Counted from the stretch's first letter, positions 28,672-38,433 are shown. The stretch is 61,039 nt of DNA from Clostridiales bacterium VE202-01 (GCA_000508865.1 BAHP02000054.1:1-61039); one strand, 5' to 3'. Notes: generated by a model from the letters alone, not told the origin. Translations and numbers: made by a program.

Positions 28672-29097
28672 ATGTCTAAAGAAAAACAATTGTACACTAT
28701 GAAACAAGTCTGCCAAAAAACTGGATTATCTTATGACACTTTAAAATTTTATTGTAATGAAGGACTTGTTCCTAATGTTAAAAGAGATAAGAATAACTAT
28801 CGAATTTTCAATGAAAATGATATAGCCTGGATCAATAGTTTATCATGCTTAAAAAACTGTGATATGAGTATTATGGAGATGAAAGAATATCTTCAATTAT
28901 GTTTAAAAGGTGAAGCAACTATTCCTGAAAGACAAGTCATATTAGAAGCAAAATTAAGAGAATTAGAGCATAAGATTCAAAAAATAAACGATAGTATTGA
29001 CTTTATTCATTGGAAACAGGAATTTTATGAAAATGTTTTAAATGGTAAGGTGCAGTACTTTAGCAACTTAATACAAAAAGAAGATGATGACTCATAA
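28672..29097 (+). CDS. MerR-family transcriptional regulator
   Basis: 141 aa. Winged helix-turn-helix at residues 8-75: YTMKQVCQKTGLSYDTLKFYCNEGLVPNVKRDKNNYRIF, with Phe and Cys where many relatives have Tyr-Tyr in LRYYE. A coiled-coil dimer helix follows (about 85-125, RQVILEAKLRELEHKIQKI). The C-terminus is short without a large ligand domain, so the inducer may be a small reactive compound; no clear metal-type cysteine cluster is seen. It is divergent from the flavodoxin operon, and three nearby promoters share its presumed operator. Confidence 0.92.
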   Translation: MSKEKQLYTMKQVCQKTGLSYDTLKFYCNEGLVPNVKRDKNNYRIFNENDIAWINSLSCLKNCDMSIMEMKEYLQLCLKGEATIPERQVILEAKLRELEHKIQKINDSIDFIHWKQEFYENVLNGKVQYFSNLIQKEDDDS

Positions 29098-29116
29098 TTT
29101 GTTATCATCTTTTTTA
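29081..29116 (+). terminator. Terminator of merR
   Basis: AGATGATGAC ... GTTATCATCT hairpin followed by six T residues, overlapping the end of the merR gene. Confidence 0.7.
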
Positions 29117-29264
29117 ACGAAAAAGAAGAATTTTTCCAAATCCTTCCTTTAAACTGTTACCCAAGCCTGAAGAAGATGATGTACAAAATGAAATAACTGT
29201 TTCATTATTTGATCAACACCTAACAAATAAGCTTCATGTTACAAATCATTGCTAATGCTTTTTT

Positions 29265-30116
29265 TTATTTTCTCTTATCAAATAACCAACTCATAATTTG
29301 TTCATCTTTAACAAACAAAGCAGCTCCTCCACCATGTTGATTTGTCATTCCTTGACTTGTAAAATAATTTTCATCTTTTATATCTAAAACTAACAGCTCA
29401 TTGATCTCATCATCAGATAATCCCTCTTTTTTATATAACGATAAAGTTCATCATAAGTTTCTTGAGAAGGCTGAGAGCCATAGTATTCATCATCTTTTCC
29501 TATCGCAATGTAGACAGGCGTTCTATTTTCAATAACTGCTTCATAATCACCATCCCATTTTGTACTGGCATGTAAATAAGCCGTAAAAAGATCGGCTCTT
29601 TTTGCCATAACAAGTGACATCGTTTCACCTCCACCAGAATATCCATTAGCATAAACCTGACTTTGGTCAATGTTATAATGCTCTATAAAGTATTCTACCA
29701 AAGCAATTGTTTGGTTAGCTGAAGTTTCACCCCAGTCATTCAATTGAGGAGCAACGATAATCATTTTTTCATTATAATCCTGGGCAACAAAACTAAATTC
29801 TTCTGTTTTGATATTTTAAATAAAGTCCCTGACACCCTGGTAAAGTAAAATATAAGGCATATGGTTCACTTCCATCATAACTATCTGGTATATAAACATT
29901 ATAATGAATATCACCATTGTCCTGTGAATGAAGAACATTATCTAATAAAAAACCACGATATTCATCTGTTCCGGATGTCACAGTTTCCTCATTGATCGGG
30001 ACTGTTGATTTTTTTTCATTATTTGATTCACTAACAGATTGGCTATCATTCTGTGTATTCCAAAAATATAATCCTATTAAAATTATACATATACCAGTCA
30101 AAAGCCATTTTTTCAC
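29265..30116 (-). pseudogene. Esterase (PHB-depolymerase-like), two frameshifts
   Basis: Alpha/beta hydrolase with an N-terminal membrane segment (WLLTGICIILIGLYFW) and YNVYIPDSYDGSEPYALYFTLPGCQG, then ANGYSGGGETM with the nucleophile serine, and finally TNQHGGGAALFVKDEQIMSWLF with the catalytic histidine. The three blocks lie in different frames. The first break is an extra A in a run of four (29814-29817), the second a missing base near 29431-29438. Correcting both gives 283 aa. Each is a single homopolymer or repeat indel, so the gene may be intact in reality. Confidence 0.75.
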
Positions 30117-30140
30117 ATTTCTTCACCTCCTTCCATATTT

Positions 30141-31127
30141 CTAATCTCTATCTTTCATCTGCTTTTTCCAAAACTCGATAGCATGATCGATCCATCCTTC
30201 TGCTTTTGTCCCTTCACCTAATCCAAAACCATGAGGCAATCCATCAAATATTTCTATTTGGGCATCTGTTCCATTTGCTTTTATTCTATTGATTCTACTT
30301 TCCATCACTTGATAATTTGCTATTGTATCAGCTGTTCCTACACAAGCATAAGTAGCGGGTTCGGTTCCTGTTACTTCAGATAATCCTGTATACTGCATAA
30401 TAACTGCATTTGGTTGTGGGTATTCTTTTTCACCAAAAGACTTTGTACCATAACTTCCTAACCATGCTGCCATTCTTCCTCCTGCTGAGCCACCCCATAC
30501 AGAATAAGATGAAACATCTACTTTTAATTCATTTTTATTTTCATGAATAAAAGTCACGGCTCTTGCTAGATCTTCCATAGCTTTATTGGCATCTGGTCGA
30601 TAAATCAAAGCAAAGGCATTATATCCGTTTTTAGATATTTCCAAGGCATGAGGAAAACTATCTTGCATCGCTCCTACATACATAAATCCTCCGCCAGCAT
30701 TAACAATTGCAAATTTAGCATTTTCTTCTCCGCGAAAATAAAATATTCCTGTGTTTCTTTTTTCAGGATCAGTCTGCATTTCTTCTTCTGTATAAATGTT
30801 ATAAAATATTTGATTTCCAGAATCAGTTTGCTCTTTTAAATAATTAACTATTTCAACTGTTTTATCAGGATTGATATAGTTATACCAAATATATAAATCT
30901 CCAGATTCTTCCAAAGTCATATTTTCATCTATTGTTCTATTAACAGGAAAAATCAGTCTACCAAAGTTTTTAAATGAAGAATTATTTATAACATCGTAAA
31001 CTTTTGTATCCTTTGTAAAATATTCAATATCATTACTTACTTCATTATTTTTATCATTTGACTGTGTACAACCCATTATCATAGACAACACCAACATTAT
31101 TAAAACAGTATCCTTTATTCGTTTCAT
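30141..31127 (-). CDS. Alpha/beta-hydrolase lipoprotein
   Basis: 328 aa with a lipoprotein signal (VLIMLVLSMIMGC, Cys20) and an extracytoplasmic hydrolase domain of the BD-FAE / acetyl-xylan-esterase-like type. NAGGGFMYVGAMQDSFPHALEI is the oxyanion region, WGGSAGGRMAAWLGSYG carries the nucleophile Ser (about residue 215), and GLPHGFGLGEG the histidine. The tail of the broken gene at 26175-27042 is a paralogue. It is downstream of the FMN reductase gene that begins at a MerR-type promoter, so it should belong to the same regulon. Confidence 0.85.
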   Translation of the reverse strand: MKRIKDTVLIMLVLSMIMGCTQSNDKNNEVSNDIEYFTKDTKVYDVINNSSFKNFGRLIFPVNRTIDENMTLEESGDLYIWYNYINPDKTVEIVNYLKEQTDSGNQIFYNIYTEEEMQTDPEKRNTGIFYFRGEENAKFAIVNAGGGFMYVGAMQDSFPHALEISKNGYNAFALIYRPDANKAMEDLARAVTFIHENKNELKVDVSSYSVWGGSAGGRMAAWLGSYGTKSFGEKEYPQPNAVIMQYTGLSEVTGTEPATYACVGTADTIANYQVMESRINRIKANGTDAQIEIFDGLPHGFGLGEGTKAEGWIDHAIEFWKKQMKDRD

Positions 31128-31137
31128 ATATCCTCAC

Positions 31138-31563
31138 TTATAAATAAATTTTCATATCACTAATGATTTTATGACTTTGGCTAGAATCAACAATAACACT
31201 TTTGAGTTTCATACTCATAATTTGAGAAACTCTCTTTGCTAAATATTTGATCATATTGACTATATTTTCATCTGGAGAAGATCCTTGAGCAAATAAATAT
31301 AATTCTTTTCCTCTTAATACTTCTTTTAGTAAGTAAATTCTATCAACAAATGTTTTTAAAATTCCTCCTACTGTATACCAATATATAGGTGCACCAATAA
31401 GAATAATATCTTTATTCCTTATTATCTTTAAAACATCACTTATTTGATCATCATCAGACAATTGCAAAATATCATGATCCACATCTTTTAATAATTCCTT
31501 TCCTATTCTAAAAGTTTTTCCACTTTCATTAGGACTATAATTCATAAATACTGTTCTTTTCAT
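31138..31563 (-). CDS. NADPH-dependent FMN reductase / flavodoxin-like protein
   Basis: 141-aa cytosolic flavodoxin-fold protein. RTVFMNYSPNESGKTFRIGKELL at the N-terminus is the FMN-phosphate loop region of the FMN_red type, and IILIGAPIYWYTVGGILKTFVDRIYLL (about 53-79) is the characteristic second flavin segment. It probably reduces flavin or quinone-type acceptors with NAD(P)H. No signal peptide. It is the first gene after the third MerR-type promoter and is followed by the hydrolase lipoprotein 10 bases on. Confidence 0.82.
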   Translation of the reverse strand: MKRTVFMNYSPNESGKTFRIGKELLKDVDHDILQLSDDDQISDVLKIIRNKDIILIGAPIYWYTVGGILKTFVDRIYLLKEVLRGKELYLFAQGSSPDENIVNMIKYLAKRVSQIMSMKLKSVIVDSSQSHKIISDMKIYL

Positions 31564-31588
31564 TTGTCATATCCCACCTTTCACTAAA

Positions 31589-31619
31589 ACCTTACACCCG
31601 TGTGTTACACCCATGTCAA
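31589..31619 (-). promoter_or_regulatory. MerR-type promoter of the FMN reductase operon
   Basis: Minus strand TTGACA (31619-31614), 19-base spacer with GGGTGTAACACACGGGTG, TAAGGT (31594-31589). Same spacing and related GTGTAAC motif as the two promoters around merR, 3 kb away. Confidence 0.78.
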
Positions 31620-31782
31620 TAAAAATTTTTTTATTTCTCTTAACAGTATAGACTTTTCCATTTTCATAATTTTTTAACCTTCTCATGCCATCCAAATTTA
31701 AATATTGATTTATCTGCTTTCTGAAGTGCACCACAGACCGAAAAACTAAAATTCTGCATTTTTCATATCACTTTGTTTTTTA

Positions 31783-31811
31783 TACAATAAAAAATGGCGA
31801 CTATATCGCCA
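31783..31811 (-). terminator. Terminator of the PTS operon
   Basis: TGGCGA/TCGCCA hairpin with a minus-strand T run (TTTTTTATTG). The rest of 31620-31963 shows no convincing gene. Confidence 0.75.
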
Positions 31812-31963
31812 CTTTCATAATATAACATAAAAAATTTACAGCTAGATTGAACCAAGAAACAAAAGATAAAATTCCTATCGATCGCCAAGAAAATTAAACA
31901 TAAGTAAATCTAGTTATTATGATTATTTAAAAAGAATTCTGTATAAAATTCAGTGTCATTTTG

Positions 31964-33826
31964 CTATCTGATACTTATCTTCTCACCAATCTTTACCTCC
32001 CTGTTTATATCAGAAACGTTGATTTCTTCATTATCAGTAAACAATATCATTGTTAAAGTAGACTTTCCTAATTCATGAACTTTTTGCAAATTAACATTAA
32101 CAAGAACATCGCCTTGTTTAACTATATCCCCTTGTTTAACAGCAACATCGAATCCTTCCCCATTTAATGCAACAGTATCAATTCCAATGTGAATCAATAC
32201 TTCACCATTTGCTCCTTGAATTCCAAAAGCATGACCACTTGGAAAAACTGTTTCTAACCGTCCTGAAATAGGTGCAATAATTTTCCCATCTACTATGTCA
32301 ATAGCAAATCCATCGCCTAACATTTTTTTAGAAAATGTTTCATCTGGTACATTTTCTAATGCAATGATTTTACCATTAGCTGGAGAAATAAAATCTTTAT
32401 CCAATAGTTCATTGACATCCTCTCCATCAATAGCTTCATGAGGTACACCAAATATATATGTGACAATAAAACAAAATCCAATTACAAATATTGACACTAA
32501 TAGATATACAATAAATTGATAGCTTTCATAGATATACATCAAATAAGAAGGTATAACTGCTAATCCATATGAATTCGATTGAATATGGAAAATTGATAGT
32601 AATGCTGCTCCTAATCCTGAAGATGCGCACATAATAATTAACGGTTTTAAATTATAACGCAGCTGAATTCCAAATAAAACGGGCTCGCTTATACCAAATA
32701 ACTGTGATAGCATTGCACCGATTGCAGTCTGTTTAATTTTATTGTTTTTAGATTTTTTTATAAAGGCTAAACAAGTTCCCACATTTGCAAAACCATACAT
32801 TGCACAAAGAGTAATAAGAGCATTAAATCCAGTATTTGCAAGTAAAGATGTTTCAATCATCACATAAGTGTGATGTAAACCTGTAATAACGGCTAATGGA
32901 TATGTGAATCCAATAATAAATCCACCAATACCTAAAGGTAAACCAATTAATAAACCAATAATATCTACCATTTTTAATTCAATTGTATGCATGATAGGTC
33001 CTACGCCTAATAAAATAACTAACATAGTTATCAGCATAACAAAGAATGGTGTAAAAATAAGATCCAAAACATTAGGCATATGTTTACGGAACCATTTTTC
33101 TAGATTAGCACCAATCAATCCTGTTACAATCGCTGTTAAAACACTTCCTTGACATCCTACAATAGGAATTACACCAAACGCCATAATAGCTTCCACTTCA
33201 CTTGCTGGATCAGCAACTGAATATGCATTAGGAAGTATTGGAGATACTAACATCAACCCAATAACAAGTCCAATGACTGGCGTTCCTCCAAATACTTTAA
33301 AGGCAGACCATACAATAATGGCAGGCAAAAAGGCAAATGCTGTTTCTGTCAACACTGAAACAAGTGTTTGAATATATACTGGAATATTGCTAGAAGACAT
33401 ACCAAATAATCCCAGAACATTATCATTAAATAAACAACTTTTTAACCCTAAAAATAATCCTGTCGCAGCAATTACAGGAATAATAGGAACGAAAATATCT
33501 GCAAGTGTTCTCATTACTTTCTTAACTCCTGTTTCATTATTTTTAATTGCTTCATCTTGTTCTTTTTTTGATAGTGTTTTTAACCCCATTTTTTCAACTT
33601 CGCTATAAACTTTATTGACGATTCCTGTTCCTAAAATAATTTGATATTGTCCTGAAGTAAAGAAAACACCTTTAACTTCAGCAACTTTTTCCATTTTCTT
33701 ATCATTAATTACTTCTCTATCTTTAACCATTACTCTTAATCTTGTTGCACAATGTGTAACAGATAAAATATTATCTTTACCAATAATTTCAATAATATCA
33801 TTTGCTATTTTACAATATTTATCCAT
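31964..33826 (-). CDS. PTS sugar transporter EIIBCA, glucoside/trehalose class
   Basis: 620-aa phosphotransferase permease. EIIB at the N-terminus has the phosphocysteine Cys26 in SVTHCATRLR. EIIC follows (about 105-455) with some ten membrane segments and the GLHHTYVMIE substrate region. EIIA is at the C-terminus (about 480-610) with its histidine in GEVLIHIGIDTV, near residue 560. It imports and phosphorylates a glucoside. It overlaps the GH13 gene by 8 bases, so the two are coupled and the sugar is likely an alpha-glucoside; trehalose or an isomaltose-type sugar is the best guess. Confidence 0.9.
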   Translation of the reverse strand: MDKYCKIANDIIEIIGKDNILSVTHCATRLRVMVKDREVINDKKMEKVAEVKGVFFTSGQYQIILGTGIVNKVYSEVEKMGLKTLSKKEQDEAIKNNETGVKKVMRTLADIFVPIIPVIAATGLFLGLKSCLFNDNVLGLFGMSSSNIPVYIQTLVSVLTETAFAFLPAIIVWSAFKVFGGTPVIGLVIGLMLVSPILPNAYSVADPASEVEAIMAFGVIPIVGCQGSVLTAIVTGLIGANLEKWFRKHMPNVLDLIFTPFFVMLITMLVILLGVGPIMHTIELKMVDIIGLLIGLPLGIGGFIIGFTYPLAVITGLHHTYVMIETSLLANTGFNALITLCAMYGFANVGTCLAFIKKSKNNKIKQTAIGAMLSQLFGISEPVLFGIQLRYNLKPLIIMCASSGLGAALLSIFHIQSNSYGLAVIPSYLMYIYESYQFIVYLLVSIFVIGFCFIVTYIFGVPHEAIDGEDVNELLDKDFISPANGKIIALENVPDETFSKKMLGDGFAIDIVDGKIIAPISGRLETVFPSGHAFGIQGANGEVLIHIGIDTVALNGEGFDVAVKQGDIVKQGDVLVNVNLQKVHELGKSTLTMILFTDNEEINVSDINREVKIGEKISIR

Positions 33827-35495
33827 TTTTCTCCCTCACTTTCAATAACACAGCATGAAATGGTTTTAAACTCATTGTTTCATTTAATAAATCTATATCA
33901 TCTAAATTTTGAAATACAACGTCATATTTTTCTTTTATTTTTATTGTTATAGGTTGATTAGAAAAACTATAATAACAATCAATAATTATTTTATCTAATC
34001 GTCTTCTATAAGCTATGATCTTATCATTATCTACTTCAATGGGTTCAATAGATCCATAAATCAAACAATCAGAATACTTACTTTTTTGTCTAAATTTTAT
34101 CATCTTTTTATAAAACTCTAAGACACTTTCGGAATCATTGATTTGACTTTGAGCATTAATTTCTTGATAATTTTCTGTCAATTTCAACCATGGTTTTGAA
34201 TCTGAAAAGCCAGCATTTTCTTTATCATTCCATGGAAATGGCGTTCTAGCATTATCACGACTTCTTAAGTTTACAAATTCCAATGCCTGTTCTTTTGAAA
34301 AACCTTCTTCTATTGAACGATAATATTGGTCTATACTAGATAAATCATTAAAATCTTCCATCTTATCTCTTTTAAAATTTGTCATTCCTAATTCCTGTCC
34401 TTGATAAATAAAAGGTGTCCCTCTTAAAAAGAAATACATTGTCCCTAACATTTTAACCGCATCAATATTTCTTTCATCTTGTAAAAGATATTTTGTTGTA
34501 GCTCTTGGCTGATCATGATTTTCAATAAAATTAGCTGCCCAGCCATACTTTTGTACATTCATTTGACTATCTAAAATTTTTTTTCTCAAATCTCTGATTG
34601 TCCAAGGAATTCTTTTAAACCACTCACTACCAGAAGCGATATCTAAATCAGCATGTTTAAAATCAAAAACCATTGAAAAGAACCCATCTTCGCCAATAAA
34701 TTCATCAAGCTGGTCATAGTTAATACCTGCTGCTTCAGCAACTGTCATACAATCATATTTTTTAAACGTATTTTCTTTTAATTCATAAAGCATTTCTTCA
34801 ATTCCCGGTTGATTTCTCACTGTTTTTGTACACTTTACAAGTCCATCAACACCATCGCTTTCTAAACTTTGAAAACTTAAATCTTTTTTTATAAATGTTA
34901 TTGCATCCACACGAAAACCAGCAATCCCCATTTGCAACCACGTATTGATCATTTTATAAAGTTCATTTCTTAATATAGGATTTTCCCAATTAAGATCGGG
35001 TTGTTTTTTTCCAAAAGAATGAAAATAGTATTCGTTTCTATTTTCTACTTTTTCCCATACACTGCCACCAAATACAGATCGCCAATTATTCGGTAGATCT
35101 TCCCCTTCTTTAAAAATATAATAATCATGGTACGGGCTCAGAGGATTTTTCAAAGCTTCTTTAAACCAGGGATGTTCATCACTTGTATGATTTAGAACCA
35201 GATCTAATATAATTTTGATTCCTCTCATTTTGCTTTCTTTGATGAGCATTTTTAGATCTTCCATATTGCCAAATTCATCTGCAATATCTAAGTAATCACT
35301 AATATCATATCCATTATCATCCATCGGTGATTTAAAAATTGGACATAACCACAATGACGTAATACCTAAATCTTTTAAATAATCCAACCGAGAAATAATC
35401 CCTTGTAAATCACCAATTCCATCATTATTACTATCTTGAAAACTTCTTGGATAAATTTGATAAACTATTTCTTTTTGCCACCATTTCTTTTCCAT
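33819..35495 (-). CDS. GH13 alpha-glucosidase (oligo-1,6-glucosidase / phosphotrehalase type)
   Basis: 558-aa cytosolic glycoside hydrolase of family 13, subfamilies 29/31. It begins EKKWWQKEIVYQIYPRSF. The catalytic triad is visible: Asp197 in GFRVDAIT, Glu254 in TVAEAAG and Asp328 in ENHDQPR; QPDLNWENP (about 165-173) is typical. Coupled to the PTS, it should act on the imported phosphorylated or free disaccharide. GFRVDA rather than GFRLDV, and TVAEAAG rather than TVGEM, are slightly unusual, so trehalose-6-phosphate hydrolase is possible but not proven. Confidence 0.9.
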   Translation of the reverse strand: MEKKWWQKEIVYQIYPRSFQDSNNDGIGDLQGIISRLDYLKDLGITSLWLCPIFKSPMDDNGYDISDYLDIADEFGNMEDLKMLIKESKMRGIKIILDLVLNHTSDEHPWFKEALKNPLSPYHDYYIFKEGEDLPNNWRSVFGGSVWEKVENRNEYYFHSFGKKQPDLNWENPILRNELYKMINTWLQMGIAGFRVDAITFIKKDLSFQSLESDGVDGLVKCTKTVRNQPGIEEMLYELKENTFKKYDCMTVAEAAGINYDQLDEFIGEDGFFSMVFDFKHADLDIASGSEWFKRIPWTIRDLRKKILDSQMNVQKYGWAANFIENHDQPRATTKYLLQDERNIDAVKMLGTMYFFLRGTPFIYQGQELGMTNFKRDKMEDFNDLSSIDQYYRSIEEGFSKEQALEFVNLRSRDNARTPFPWNDKENAGFSDSKPWLKLTENYQEINAQSQINDSESVLEFYKKMIKFRQKSKYSDCLIYGSIEPIEVDNDKIIAYRRRLDKIIIDCYYSFSNQPITIKIKEKYDVVFQNLDDIDLLNETMSLKPFHAVLLKVREKNG

Positions 35496-35507
35496 AAATG
35501 ACTCCTT

Positions 35508-36329
35508 CTAAATAATATTTCTTCTTTTTAATTCTTTATAAATGCCATCATCAAAGATGTCTTCACATATTGATGTTGCCATTTCTTTAAGCTGCTGATG
35601 ACTATTCTTCATTGCAACAGCAATATCTGATCCCTGAAACATTGTTATATCATTTTGACCATCACCAAAACATATTGTTTCTTTTTTTGTAATTCCTAAT
35701 TTTTTCTGTAATCGTTGAATTGCTTTTCCTTTATTAAAACCTTTTTGAATGATTTCATAATATTGAGTATGTACATCCATTTGCGCTAATTCCATTTTAT
35801 CTTTTAATATATCACTTACTTCACAAAAAACTTCTTTATTTGACCATAAACAGATCTTATGTATATCTTGTGATTTATACTCTTTGATATTATTTTCATA
35901 TATTATTTTTTCATGAATAAATTGTTTATTTATACAAGAATAAAGTCCTTTTAATTGATTCATCGTTTCAAAAATATCTTTAGCTTTTTTATTCATAAAA
36001 ACTTCTCTTTGACTTTCTATCGAAAAAGCTACATCTCTTTTTCTTAATAAATGAACAACTTCATGCATTAACTCTTGATTAAAAGATTGATTATAAAATA
36101 ACTCATCATGATATTGAACATAATTGCCTCCTCCAGCGATATATCCATCAACCCCCAATAATAGAACATCATCTTGAATCGTACCCATACTTCTTCCAGT
36201 GCAAATAACAACATTGCAATGATTCTTTTGACATAAACGTATGGCTTGTTTGGCAGATTCTGGAATTCCATGTTTTTCATCTCTAAGCGTACCATCTATA
36301 TCAAGTACTAATAATTTGTACAATTTCAT
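35508..36329 (-). CDS. Cof-type HAD-IIB sugar phosphatase
   Basis: 273-aa haloacid-dehalogenase-superfamily phosphatase. Motif I LVLDIDGTLRD (residues 7-17) has both aspartates, motif II VVICTGRSMG near 36, the C2B cap in the middle, and motifs III/IV GFNKGKAIQRLQKK and CFGDGQNDITMF near 210-237. It probably dephosphorylates a sugar phosphate made by the coupled PTS/GH13 pathway. It is first in the operon with a promoter that overlaps the preceding terminator. Confidence 0.9.
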   Translation of the reverse strand: MKLYKLLVLDIDGTLRDEKHGIPESAKQAIRLCQKNHCNVVICTGRSMGTIQDDVLLLGVDGYIAGGGNYVQYHDELFYNQSFNQELMHEVVHLLRKRDVAFSIESQREVFMNKKAKDIFETMNQLKGLYSCINKQFIHEKIIYENNIKEYKSQDIHKICLWSNKEVFCEVSDILKDKMELAQMDVHTQYYEIIQKGFNKGKAIQRLQKKLGITKKETICFGDGQNDITMFQGSDIAVAMKNSHQQLKEMATSICEDIFDDGIYKELKRRNII

Positions 36330-36352
36330 CTTCCTTTCTTGCTAGCAAAATC

Positions 36353-36381
36353 ATCATATCATCCCAAAAAAAGGACATCAA
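36353..36381 (-). promoter_or_regulatory. Promoter of the HAD-GH13-PTS operon
   Basis: Minus strand TTGATG (36381-36376), 17-base spacer, TATGAT (36358-36353), preceded by TGA. The -35 lies inside the terminator hairpin of the RpiR pair, so a hairpin-binding or read-through effect is conceivable. Confidence 0.6.
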
Positions 36382-36396
36382 TATTTTGACATCCTT
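36366..36396 (-). terminator. Terminator of the RpiR pair
   Basis: AAAGGATGTCAA ... TTGATGTCCTTT imperfect hairpin ending in seven T residues on the minus strand. Confidence 0.65.
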
Positions 36397-36427
36397 TAAA
36401 AAATATGTTCATTTTTAGTACAAATTT

Positions 36428-37192
36428 TCATTTTATGGGAATATGTTCACTTTCTAAATACATCTTATATTTAATATAAAGCAGCTCAATTAAAATAAAA
36501 TATGGTGTTGTCACATCATATTCCAACTCTTTATCTACAGAAATAGATAAAGATTGAATATATAAATTTTCATCACATAACTGCGCTAAAGAATTGCTTA
36601 TCATTTTTGTAATAGAAATCATATAAATGCCTTTCATTTTCATTTGCTTAGCAAAATCAATAATATTAGACATCTCTCCATTTAATGAAATGAAAAAAAC
36701 AAGATCATTTGTTTCAATAAAATGATTGAGCGAAGGAATCATATCATAACCATAAACATCATATATAATTTTTCCTGTTGGTAAAAAAATCCTCTTCATT
36801 TCTTTGGCTACTCTTCCCTGGCCATATCCTTCTCCAAAAATAATGATCCGATCAGCTTTCTTCATTCTTTCAAACATGATTGTGCAATCTTTCTTTTCAA
36901 TATCGTCTATAACTTTATTATAACAATTGAGCAACTGATTTTTACTTATACTCTTATATTCAGTTTCTTCATCATTCAAACGAACAATAACCCTTAATTC
37001 ACTATATCCTGGTAAATGTAATTTTTGAGCAAAGCGGGAGAGCGTGCTTGTAGATATATGATATTTATCAGCAAATTCATCTATAGAAAGTTTAATACAA
37101 TCTTCTTTATGATTAAGAATACATTTACAAATATATTGATCATTTATTGTAAATAAATGGTAATATTTATTCAAAAGTTCTTCAATTTTCAT
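36428..37192 (-). CDS. RpiR/MurR-family regulator, second copy
   Basis: 254 aa. An HTH_6 DNA-binding domain covers residues 1-75 (FADKYHISTSTLSRFAQKLHLPGYSEL) and a SIS sugar-phosphate domain about 95-230 (ADRIIIFGEGYGQG; DLVFFISLNGEMSNIIDFAKQMKMKG). The ATG at 37192 has AAAGGAG in front and overlaps the stop of the first copy by 11 bases. It probably senses a sugar phosphate from the adjacent PTS pathway. The two copies differ in sequence throughout, so they are old paralogues rather than a recent duplication. Confidence 0.88.
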   Translation of the reverse strand: MKIEELLNKYYHLFTINDQYICKCILNHKEDCIKLSIDEFADKYHISTSTLSRFAQKLHLPGYSELRVIVRLNDEETEYKSISKNQLLNCYNKVIDDIEKKDCTIMFERMKKADRIIIFGEGYGQGRVAKEMKRIFLPTGKIIYDVYGYDMIPSLNHFIETNDLVFFISLNGEMSNIIDFAKQMKMKGIYMISITKMISNSLAQLCDENLYIQSLSISVDKELEYDVTTPYFILIELLYIKYKMYLESEHIPIK

Positions 37193-37937
37193 ATTTATCT
37201 CCTTTATATTCAAGATAATTAATATAGAGCATATCTAATAACGCATAAAATGCTCCTACAACCTCATAAGAAGTTGCTTGTAATGTATTCAGTTTTTGCG
37301 TTGCTACATACAAATTATATTCACAAAGTGTTGCAATGGTATTATTATCGAGTCTTGTTAAAGAAAGTTTTGATATATAATCGTTGACAAATTTTGCAAT
37401 TTCAACTCCTTCTGCAGTTTCACCTGATAAAGAAATGATGATAAATAAATCTTTTTTTTGAAATGTTTTCCTCATCAATTCTACTTCACCTATATCAAAT
37501 AAATCAATAACACATTTATCCACTGAAAGAAATATTCTTTTTATTTCCTGAGCTAAACTTTTTTGTTCATTACCCGTTCCATAAATATAGATCGTTGGTG
37601 CCTCATATATAATTTGACAAATATCATGAAATGGTATTTTTTGTAACTCATTGATCAACAACCGATAATTCTCACAAATATTATGAAAACTATTATCAGT
37701 TTCAACAAATTTTAGCTGATTATTTTTAAGTAAATACTTTAGATCAGAAAAAGAATTTAATCCAATTTTTCTACAGATTCTCAATAGAGTTGCTCTAGAA
37801 ATATGGCACTCGTTTGCTATCTTTTGACATGAATAATGACGATATTCTTGTTGAAAAATTAAAATTTGTTTCATAACAATTTTATCATTTTCATTCAAAT
37901 TATCATAATTTTGATTAACTAATGCTTCTAATTTCAT
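37182..37937 (-). CDS. RpiR/MurR-family regulator, first copy
   Basis: 251 aa from the ATG at 37937, chosen because GGGAG lies just before it. HTH_6 domain with ECHISRATLLRICRKIGLNSFSDL (about 38-60) and SIS domain (about 105-240: PTIYIYGTGNEQKSLAQEI; DLFIIISLSGETAEGVEIA, where SLSGET is the typical sugar-phosphate loop). It is coupled to the second copy. The pair could work as a heterodimer or as two sensors of the same sugar pathway; both read toward the HAD-GH13-PTS operon. Confidence 0.88.
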   Translation of the reverse strand: MKLEALVNQNYDNLNENDKIVMKQILIFQQEYRHYSCQKIANECHISRATLLRICRKIGLNSFSDLKYLLKNNQLKFVETDNSFHNICENYRLLINELQKIPFHDICQIIYEAPTIYIYGTGNEQKSLAQEIKRIFLSVDKCVIDLFDIGEVELMRKTFQKKDLFIIISLSGETAEGVEIAKFVNDYISKLSLTRLDNNTIATLCEYNLYVATQKLNTLQATSYEVVGAFYALLDMLYINYLEYKGDKYEN

Positions 37938-38230
37938 TTTCTTTACTCCCTGAATGTTATTAAACTCTATTTTAATATATATCAAATATTTTTACTAGTA
38001 GATAATTATCAAAAATATAAAGCACATTTCATCATAATATTAATCATCCAGATATCAAAATTAAAATCTTTCTATCCCGCTAATCGAATCAATATTAGCT
38101 AAAAATTCAGATGTTTTCTTAATAAATTGATTTTCAGATAAAAAATACAGAAGTACTATTAAACGATTTCTATATACTAAAAATAACAGACATATTCATC
38201 GTTAATAAATTTCAAACAATCAATAAAACA
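37938..38230. other. AT-rich intergenic stretch
   Basis: Between the first RpiR gene and the terminator at 38231 I see no gene, RNA or clear promoter beyond a weak TTGATA near 37984 upstream of the RpiR pair. The stretch 38270-38433 is equally featureless. Confidence 0.4.
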
Positions 38231-38270
38231 ACAAAAGATGAAGATAAATTATTAGTTCTTCATCTTTTCA
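38231..38270 (-). terminator. Terminator of the DUF4405-oxidoreductase operon
   Basis: A 12-bp stem, AAAAGATGAAGA (38233-38244) and its complement (38257-38268), with a minus-strand T-rich tail. The same 12-bp arms occur at 45387-45422. Confidence 0.75.
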
Positions 38271-38433
38271 AAATTTCTAAAAATTAATAATCTCTATATA
38301 ATGATTACATCTTAATTCATATCTTTTACCAATTTTTATAGTTGATATCTCATAATATGGATTTATTTCAACCAAAAACAACAGAGATAATTTTAATTAA
38401 ATTACCAAATATTATCATTTTATTCTTTTAAAA

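Noticed and set aside
31640..31760. Minus-strand frame with LNLDGMRRLKNYENGKVYTV, thought of as a transposase remnant
   Set aside because: No RBS, runs through the MerR-type promoter, and no transposase motif or terminal repeats are seen.
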